Part shown: positions 58,817 through 64,000 of the stretch, in pieces | Numbering within the stretch: position 1 is the first letter of the stretch | How the letters are laid out: the number at the start of each line of letters is the position of its first letter | Assembly: GCF_900105925.1 (NCBI RefSeq) | Contig: NZ_LT629791.1 | Coordinates: 1-64,000, forward strand | Direction: 5' to 3' | Source: Jiangella alkaliphila | GTDB lineage: Bacteria; Actinomycetota; Actinomycetes; Jiangellales; Jiangellaceae | Length of the DNA: 64,000 nt | The notes under the pieces: generated by a model | The model's database searches: none | Told to the model about the DNA's origin: nothing | Seen by the model: only the letters and a program-made list of their open reading frames with translations | Translations under genes and position numbers: made by a program

Positions 58817-58840
58817 TTACGCAGCAACAACGTTGCGTAA
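58817..58840. promoter_or_regulatory. Second palindrome, TTACGCA...TGCGTAA
   Basis: A 7-bp dyad with a 10-bp spacer that itself contains AACAACGTT. This AT-rich patch stands out in a GC-rich region, 140 bp before the reductase start, and is a candidate promoter or operator. Confidence 0.4.
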
Positions 58841-58943
58841 TTCGCTTCGGCCGGCGCCTGCCGACGACCAGGGCACCGAGGTGGCGACGTGCCCGGTCAG
58901 CGGCCGTGTCACCGTCCCGACGCACCACCCTGGCTGGGCACAG

Positions 58944-59035
58944 CTTGGTAAGGCTGGTCACCGCTCGGAATCGTGCATTCCGGGCGTCGGGACGGTGACC
59001 AGCCGTGCCAAGGCGATGGCCAGCCGTGCCAAGGC
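58944..59035. repeat. Inverted repeat plus direct repeat downstream of menG
   Basis: 58944-58963 (CTTGGTAAGGCTGGTCACCG) pairs with 58993-59012 with two mismatches; the loop contains GAATCGTGCATTC. CCAGCCGTGCCAAGGC is then repeated directly (58999-59014, 59020-59035). Probably the menG terminator. The rest of the 385-bp gap 58676-59060 holds only the two palindromes listed. Confidence 0.55.
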
Positions 59036-59060
59036 CCGACCCCGGCCCCCGGCCATGCCG

Positions 59061-59753
59061 TCAGGGTTTCACGGCGTGATGCAGCGCGACGATGCCGGCG
59101 CTGAGGTTGCGCCAGCGGACGTCGGACCAGCCGGCCTCGCCCAGCCACTCGGCCAGGCCGGCCTGGTCCGGCCAGGCGCGGATGGACTCGGCCAGATAGA
59201 CGTACGCGTCGGGGCTGCTGGACACGCGGCGGGCGACCGGCGGCAGCGCGCGCATCAGGTACTCGACGTAGACCTTGCGGAACGGCGCGAACGCCGGGTG
59301 GCTGAACTCGCAGACCACGAGCCGGCCGCCGGGCCGGGTGACGCGCAGCAGTTCGCGCAGCGCCGCGACCGGGTCGTGCACGTTGCGCAGGCCGAAGGAG
59401 ATCGTCACCGCGTCGAAGGCGTCGCCGGCGAACGGGAGCCGGGTGGCGTCACCGGCCACGAACGGCAGGTCGGCACGCGTGCGCCGTCCGGTCCGCAGCA
59501 TGCCGAGGGAGAAGTCGCACGGCACGACGAACGCGCCGCGGGCCCGGAACGGCTCGCTGGAGGTGCCGGTGCCGGCGGCGAGGTCGAGCACCCGCTCGCC
59601 CGGACCGGCCCCGACCGCCGCGACGACGGCCCGCCGCCAGGCGCGGTCCTGGCCGAGCGAGAGCACGTCGTTGGTGCGGTCGTACTTCTCGGCGACGTCG
59701 TCGAACATCGCCGCCACCTCGTGCGGCTGCTTGTCCAAGGAGGCCCGGGTCAC
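59061..59753 (-). CDS. menG: Demethylmenaquinone methyltransferase
   Basis: 230 residues from GTG 59753 ([20 protein letters not shown]). UbiE/MenG signatures: [20 protein letters not shown], the SAM motif [51 protein letters not shown] and [16 protein letters not shown]. It adds the final methyl of menaquinone. Divergent from menF. Confidence 0.93.
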   Translation of the reverse strand: MTRASLDKQPHEVAAMFDDVAEKYDRTNDVLSLGQDRAWRRAVVAAVGAGPGERVLDLAAGTGTSSEPFRARGAFVVPCDFSLGMLRTGRRTRADLPFVAGDATRLPFAGDAFDAVTISFGLRNVHDPVAALRELLRVTRPGGRLVVCEFSHPAFAPFRKVYVEYLMRALPPVARRVSSSPDAYVYLAESIRAWPDQAGLAEWLGEAGWSDVRWRNLSAGIVALHHAVKP

Positions 59754-59840
59754 GCTCGCTACTTTAGTCGGACGCGGTGTGACGCAGTGTGACGCGGTAG
59801 ACCGCGGTACGACGTCGGGCCGGCCGTACGCTTGGTGGTC

Positions 59841-61085
59841 GTGACGACGCTGCCCGCCTCCGCGCCGATGGTCGTGCGCACCACGGAGGTCCCCGACCCG
59901 GGGCCGCTGCTGGAGCTGCTGCCCGAGGACACCCCGATGGCCTGGGTCCGGCGCGGTGAAGGCGTCGTCGGGTGGGGGCAGGCGGCCCGGTTCGACACCA
60001 TCGGCGCCAACCGGTTCGTCGCCGCCGACCGGTGGTGGCGGCGCATGGTCGGCACCGCCGTCGTCCGCGACGAGGTGCGGCTGCCCGGCACCGGCCCAGT
60101 GGCGTTCGGCTCGTTCGCCTTCGCCGACGTCCCCGGCTCGTCGTCGCTGGTCCTCCCTGACACCGTCGTCGGGCACCGCTCCGGGCGCTGGTGGGTGACG
60201 ACGATCGACGTCACCGGCAACCTGCCCGGCGGAGCGGCCCTGCCCCCCGTCTCACCGGCGCGGCGACCCGTCGACGTCGCGTACGCCGACGGCGGGCACA
60301 GCGGCGGCGAGTGGGAGGCGATCGTCGCCGAGGCGGTGCGCCGCATCACCGCAGGCGAGCTGGAGAAGGTCGTGCTGGCGCGCGACCTCATCGCCGAGAG
60401 CCCGTCGCCGATCGACATCCGGTGGCCGCTGCGGCGGCTGTCGGACGGCTACCCGCACTGCTGGACGTTCAGCGTCGACGGCATGATCGGCGCGACGCCC
60501 GAGTTGCTCGTGCGGCGCGAGCGCGGCCTCGTCACGTCGCGCGTCCTCGCCGGCACCATCCGCCGCACCGGCGACGACGAGCACGACCTCGCGCTGGCCG
60601 CGTCGCTGGCGCGGTCCAGCAAGGACCTCGAGGAGCACGAGTACGCCGTCCGCTCCGTCGCCGACGCGCTGGCACCGTTCTGCTCCAGCATGAACGTGCC
60701 CGAGTCGCCGTTCGTGCTGCACCTGCCGAACGTCATGCACCTCGCCACCGACCTCGCCGGCGTCACCGACTCCGACGCGTCGTCGCTGGCGCTGGCCGCC
60801 GCGTTGCACCCGTCGGCGGCGGTCGGCGGCACCCCCACGGACGTCGCGCTGGAGGTCATCCTCGAGATCGAGGGCCTCGACCGCGCCCGCTACGCCGGCC
60901 CCGTCGGCTGGATGGACGCCCGCGGCGACGGCGAGTGGGGCATCGCGCTGCGCTCGGCCGAGGTGTCCGGCTCGCGGCTGCGCCTCTTCGCCGGCTGCGG
61001 CATCGTCGCCGGCTCCGACCCCGCCGCCGAGCTCGCCGAGAGCGTCGCCAAGCTGGTCCCCATGCGCGACGCCCTCTCCTCCTGA
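59841..61085 (+). CDS. menF: Isochorismate synthase
   Basis: About 414 residues; GTG 59841 chosen, with GTG 59835 and TTG 59832 also in frame and no clear ribosome site for any. Chorismate-binding domain in the C-terminal half: [60 protein letters not shown] and [20 protein letters not shown]. Converts chorismate to isochorismate for MenD. A siderophore-type role is possible, but the menG and menD neighbours favour menaquinone. Confidence 0.92.
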   Translation: MTTLPASAPMVVRTTEVPDPGPLLELLPEDTPMAWVRRGEGVVGWGQAARFDTIGANRFVAADRWWRRMVGTAVVRDEVRLPGTGPVAFGSFAFADVPGSSSLVLPDTVVGHRSGRWWVTTIDVTGNLPGGAALPPVSPARRPVDVAYADGGHSGGEWEAIVAEAVRRITAGELEKVVLARDLIAESPSPIDIRWPLRRLSDGYPHCWTFSVDGMIGATPELLVRRERGLVTSRVLAGTIRRTGDDEHDLALAASLARSSKDLEEHEYAVRSVADALAPFCSSMNVPESPFVLHLPNVMHLATDLAGVTDSDASSLALAAALHPSAAVGGTPTDVALEVILEIEGLDRARYAGPVGWMDARGDGEWGIALRSAEVSGSRLRLFAGCGIVAGSDPAAELAESVAKLVPMRDALSS

Positions 61086-61098
61086 CCCCCACCATCCC

Positions 61099-61174
61099 AA
61101 GTTGATCTTGGAGTTCTTCGGCAATCGCGGTCCGATTTGCCGGATAGATACCCGCAGAACTCCAAGATCAACTT
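61099..61174. repeat. Perfect 19-bp inverted repeat between menF and menD
   Basis: Arms 61099-61117 (AAGTTGATCTTGGAGTTCT) and 61156-61174 are exact complements. The loop contains CGGCAA...TTGCCG. It separates two converging genes, so it probably terminates both. It shares AGTTGATC-TGGAG with the palindrome at 9408-9472. Confidence 0.75.
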
Positions 61175-61185
61175 CGGCGTGGGGT

Positions 61186-62847
61186 TCAGCCGAGGGCGGC
61201 GGCGACCGCGTCACGGAGGCGGGCGTGCAGGTCGCGCAGGGCGGCGCGAGCGACCGGCACCTCGAGCACGCTGCGCCCCGTCACCGGCTCGGCCAGGGCC
61301 GACCCCAGCGACGCGCCGTCGGTGACGCGGCGGTGCGCGACCCCATAGCCGGCGCACAGCGACGCGAGGTCCGCGCCGTGCGGGGTGCCGAAGACGCGCT
61401 CGAACCGGTCCGCGTGCGCCGGGTCGCCGTGTTCGAGCAGCGCGAAGATGCCGCCGCCGTCGTCGTTGACGACGACGATCTGCAGGTCGGGCCGGTCCTC
61501 CAGCGGGCCGATGAGCAGGCCGCCGATGTCGTGCAGGAAGGTGAGGTCGCCGACCAGCGCGCGGACGGGCGCGCCGGTCGCCAGCGCCACGCCGGTCGCC
61601 GTCGACAGGGTGCCGTCGATGCCGGCCAGGCCGCGGTTGGCCAGCACGGGCCCGGCGTCGTCAACGGCGGAGGCGGGTGCCGCCGCGAGGTCGAGGTCGC
61701 GGATCGGGTTCGACGAGCCCGCGACCAGGGTCTGGCCCGGCCGCCGCGCCGCCCAGACCAGCGCGGCCACGGCCGGTCCGGACAGCGGCCCGGCCGTCAG
61801 GACCCCGTCGACGGCGTCCTGGGCGGCCTTGGCGGCCCGCTGCCAGCACGTCAGCCACTCCCCGTCGTCGGCGTGAGCGTCAGCCGCGACCGCCGGGACC
61901 ACCCGCGCCGCCCGGCGGCCGGGGTCGATCCAGTCCGGACCACGCGCGGCGACGACGACCACCTCGGCCGACTCCCGTGCCAGCAGCGCGCTGACCGGCC
62001 GCGACAGCGTCGCGTGCCCGAACACGACGACCCGCTCGACGAGGCCGCCGAGCTCGGGCCGCTCCAGCAGCAGCCGGTACGGGCCGACGGCGTTCGTGCC
62101 GGACCTGGCGCCCGACGACGGCTCGGCGAGCAGGGGTAGACCGGCCGCCTCGGCGTACGTCCGCGCGTCCGTACCCGCACCGTCGCCGGCGACCACGACC
62201 GTCCGCGGCCCAGCGTCCAGCACCGACGGCTCCCCCGCCGGTCCGGCAGCGGCCACGTCCACGGCGCCGTCGGACGACGCCGGCCAGGACGCGTCGTCGT
62301 CCGGGACGAGCGGCTCGCGGAAGGCGAGGTCGAGGTGGACGGGGCCGGCGAAGCCCGAGCGCGTACCGACCGCGGCCGCGACGGCGCGGGCCAGCAGCGC
62401 CCGCAGGTCGGCGTCCTCCCCCGCGCGTCCGTACGAGGCGGGCACGTCGGCGAAGAACCGGACCGCGGACCCGAACAGCCGCACCTGGTCGGTGGTCTGG
62501 TTGGCACCGGTGCCGCGCAGCTCGTGCGGCCGGTCGGCGGTGAGCAGCAGCAGCGGCACCCCCGAGTGCGACGCCTCCAGCACCGCGGGGTGCAGGTTCG
62601 CCGCTGCGGTGCCGGACGTCGTGACGACGGCGACCGGCCCGGCCACCCGGGCCAGCCCGAGCGCGGTGAACGCGGCGACCCGCTCGTCGACGCGCACGTG
62701 CAACCGCAGGTCGCCGCGCGCGGACGCCGTCGCCAGCGCGTGCGCGAGCGGTGCGGACCGCGAGCCCGGGGCCAGCACGACGTGCCTGACGCGGTGCCGG
62801 ACCAGCTCGGTGACCAGCGTGCGGGCCGCCCAGGTCGAGGGGTTCAC
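61186..62847 (-). CDS. menD: SEPHCHC synthase MenD
   Basis: 553 residues from GTG 62847 (VNPSTWAARTLVTELVRHRV). Thiamine-diphosphate enzyme joining 2-oxoglutarate and isochorismate. Blocks: HVVLAPGSRSAPLAHALA, VDERVAAFTALGLARV, AVVTTSGTAAANLHPAVLEA, TADRPHELRGTGANQTTDQV, and the cofactor region LVGDLTFLHDIGGLLIG. The start overlaps the stop of the upstream CGNR gene by GTGA, implying coupled translation. Confidence 0.95.
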   Translation of the reverse strand: MNPSTWAARTLVTELVRHRVRHVVLAPGSRSAPLAHALATASARGDLRLHVRVDERVAAFTALGLARVAGPVAVVTTSGTAAANLHPAVLEASHSGVPLLLLTADRPHELRGTGANQTTDQVRLFGSAVRFFADVPASYGRAGEDADLRALLARAVAAAVGTRSGFAGPVHLDLAFREPLVPDDDASWPASSDGAVDVAAAGPAGEPSVLDAGPRTVVVAGDGAGTDARTYAEAAGLPLLAEPSSGARSGTNAVGPYRLLLERPELGGLVERVVVFGHATLSRPVSALLARESAEVVVVAARGPDWIDPGRRAARVVPAVAADAHADDGEWLTCWQRAAKAAQDAVDGVLTAGPLSGPAVAALVWAARRPGQTLVAGSSNPIRDLDLAAAPASAVDDAGPVLANRGLAGIDGTLSTATGVALATGAPVRALVGDLTFLHDIGGLLIGPLEDRPDLQIVVVNDDGGGIFALLEHGDPAHADRFERVFGTPHGADLASLCAGYGVAHRRVTDGASLGSALAEPVTGRSVLEVPVARAALRDLHARLRDAVAAALG

Positions 62848-63416
62848 GTACTCGATTCTGCCCTGCGGTCGCGCCACGCCCGCTGCTTGGCCCGATTGCC
62901 GCAGACCTGCATGGAGCACCACTTGCCCGACCGCGCCCGCGACTCGTCGTAGAACGCCCACCGGCAGGTGTCGTCGACGCACACCTTGAGCCGCGACCAC
63001 GTCCCGTCCGCCATCGCGTCGCCGACCAGCGCGAGCAGCCCGCCGATCGCGCCGTCGACCCCGCCGGCCGACGGACGCGGCCGCCAGCCGTCGCGGGCGG
63101 TGAGGGTCGCGGTGAGCCGGGCGCGGCCGGCCGCCTCGTTGAGGACGGCGAGAGCGGCGGCCGGGATCGGGTCGCCGTCGTGGTTGGCGGCCAGCGTCTC
63201 GCGCAGCGCCTCGCGGACGGCGACCGCGTGGGCCAGCTCGGCCGGGCCGGCGCCCACTCCTGGGCCCGCATCGTCCAGCAGGTCCGCGCTGGTCAGCCAC
63301 TCGACCAGGTCGCCCGGCGTAGCCAGCGCGTCCGTCGCCGCGTCGACGTCGAGCGTGTTGACGAAGCGCCGGACCGTCTCGAGCCGGCCGGGCGCCGGCG
63401 TGGTGGCTCCGGACAT
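62844..63416 (-). CDS. CGNR zinc-finger, ABATE-domain regulator
   Basis: 190 residues from ATG 63416; ATG 63428 is possible. The N-terminal ABATE domain (VRRFVNTLDVDAATDALATP; HAVAVREALRETLAANHDG) is followed by the CGNR finger: VCVDDTCRWAFYDESRARS and WCSMQVCGNRAKQRAWR. Stress-type transcription regulators of unknown ligand. Divergent from an MFS gene across a perfect operator-like dyad, and overlapping menD. Confidence 0.9.
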   Translation of the reverse strand: MSGATTPAPGRLETVRRFVNTLDVDAATDALATPGDLVEWLTSADLLDDAGPGVGAGPAELAHAVAVREALRETLAANHDGDPIPAAALAVLNEAAGRARLTATLTARDGWRPRPSAGGVDGAIGGLLALVGDAMADGTWSRLKVCVDDTCRWAFYDESRARSGKWCSMQVCGNRAKQRAWRDRRAESST

Positions 63417-63440
63417 GTCACCGAGCATAACCCTCTTGCG

Positions 63441-63473
63441 GAATTCATTGGTTACTCCCTAACCTGTGAATTC
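63441..63473. promoter_or_regulatory. Composite palindrome between CGNR regulator and MFS gene
   Basis: GAATTCA-tt-GGTTA-ctccc-TAACC-tg-TGAATTC: two nested perfect dyads with the same centre, 33 bp, ending one base before the MFS start codon. A regulator bound here would block MFS translation or transcription start and could autoregulate the CGNR gene. Confidence 0.7.
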
Positions 63474-64000
63474 ATGACAGCGGTTACGGCTAGTCGAGGC
63501 GCCTGGGACAGCCGCGACTTCCGCCGGCTCTGGACCGGCTCGGCGGCGTCGACGTTCGGCTCCGAGGTCGCGGAGCTGGCCGTGCCGCTGCTGGCGATCG
63601 GCGTGCTGGCGGCGACGCCGGGCGAGCTGGGCGCGTTGCGGACGGCCCAGTTCCTGCCGTTCCTGCTGGCCACACTGCCGCTCGGGCTGCTGGTGGACCG
63701 TCGGCGCCGGCTGCCGCTGATGATCGGCGCCGACGTCGGCCGGTTCGCGCTGATCCTCGTCATCCCGATCGCGGTCTGGGCCGGATTCGCGCAGATCGAG
63801 CTGCTATACGGAGTGATGTTCCTGGCCGGCGTACTGACGGTGCTGTACCAGGTCGCGGACTTCGCGTTCGTGCCGGAGATCGTGACGCCGCACCAGCTGG
63901 TCGACGCGAACGGGAAACTGGCGGCGGCGCAGTCGGCGAACGAGATCGGCGCCCGCGGCTTCGGCGGGCTGCTCGTGCAGGCGGCCTCGGGGCCGGTCGC
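63474..64000 (+). CDS. MFS transporter, runs off the window end
   Basis: At least 175 residues from ATG 63474 (MTAVTASRGAWDSRDFRRLW). Helix 1 is TGSAASTFGSEVAELAVPLL and the loop motif LLVDRRRRLPLMIGADVGR is of the MFS enterobactin-exporter/macrolide-efflux type. QVADFAFVPEIVTPHQLVDA and ANEIGARGFGGLLVQ follow. The frame is open to 64000. Its ribosome site is inside the composite palindrome, so expression probably depends on the CGNR protein. Substrate unknown. Confidence 0.88.
   Translation, partial: MTAVTASRGAWDSRDFRRLWTGSAASTFGSEVAELAVPLLAIGVLAATPGELGALRTAQFLPFLLATLPLGLLVDRRRRLPLMIGADVGRFALILVIPIAVWAGFAQIELLYGVMFLAGVLTVLYQVADFAFVPEIVTPHQLVDANGKLAAAQSANEIGARGFGGLLVQAASGPV

Overview
This 64 kb window comes from a high-GC actinobacterium. 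The evidence is the very high G/C third-position use in every real gene, the gene order (rpoB-rpoC, rplJL, rplAK-nusG-secE-tRNA-Trp, then rpmG with hadA/hadB/murB), menaquinone genes rather than ubiquinone genes, a deazaflavin (F420-type) nitroreductase-family protein, a 14-subunit nuo operon and abundant GTG/TTG starts. Genus cannot be fixed from sequence alone.

Layout. 1-1.56 kb: a truncated unknown gene and a badly frameshifted plus-strand gene carrying the motifs of an ADP-ribosyltransferase exoenzyme. 1.56-9.0 kb: rpoC (3' half broken by ten deletions that look like sequence errors) and rpoB, which carries Asn in place of Ser531 (E. coli numbering) in the rifamycin pocket. 9.5-15.3 kb: rplL, rplJ with an L10 leader, a membrane-anchored alpha/beta hydrolase sitting inside the ribosomal cluster, rplA, rplK, nusG, secE, tRNA-Trp. 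15.6-19.1 kb: two paralogous membrane proteins, an AspC-type aminotransferase and adenosine deaminase. 19.1-22.4 kb: a mobile island in which two inverted copies of a structured ~130-140 bp repeat are found, one interrupted by an intact IS5-family and an intact IS1380-family element with clear target duplications. 22.4-29 kb: PIG-L deacetylase, HxlR/MFS pair, nitroreductase-family protein, GNAT, murB, hadB, hadA, rpmG, tRNA-Met, tRNA-Thr, tRNA-Tyr. 29-40.5 kb: YajQ, a secreted phytase-like/GDPD fusion, a candidate small RNA, HtpX, the CstA-YbdD carbon-starvation transporter pair, 2-oxoacid:ferredoxin oxidoreductase (korAB), RarD, a short GntR regulator and a small unknown protein. 40.5-63.4 kb: polyprenyl diphosphate synthase, nuoN-nuoA (transcribed leftward from nuoA), a geranylgeranyl-reductase-family enzyme, menG, menF, menD and a CGNR regulator; a divergent MFS gene runs off the end.

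How it fits together: 40.5-62.9 kb is a respiratory module. MenF and MenD make the naphthoquinone head group, the polyprenyl synthase supplies its tail, MenG methylates it, the reductase probably saturates a tail double bond, and complex I reduces the finished quinone. KorAB could supply reduced ferredoxin from 2-oxoacids. The first half is dominated by transcription and translation machinery.

The strongest unexplained signal is a ~105-nt intergenic element present twice (12664-12769, upstream of the alpha/beta hydrolase; 49520-49621, between nuoG and nuoH). The two copies share four conserved internal blocks while their terminal stems differ by four fully compensated base pairs, the signature of a structured cis-regulatory RNA that I do not recognise.
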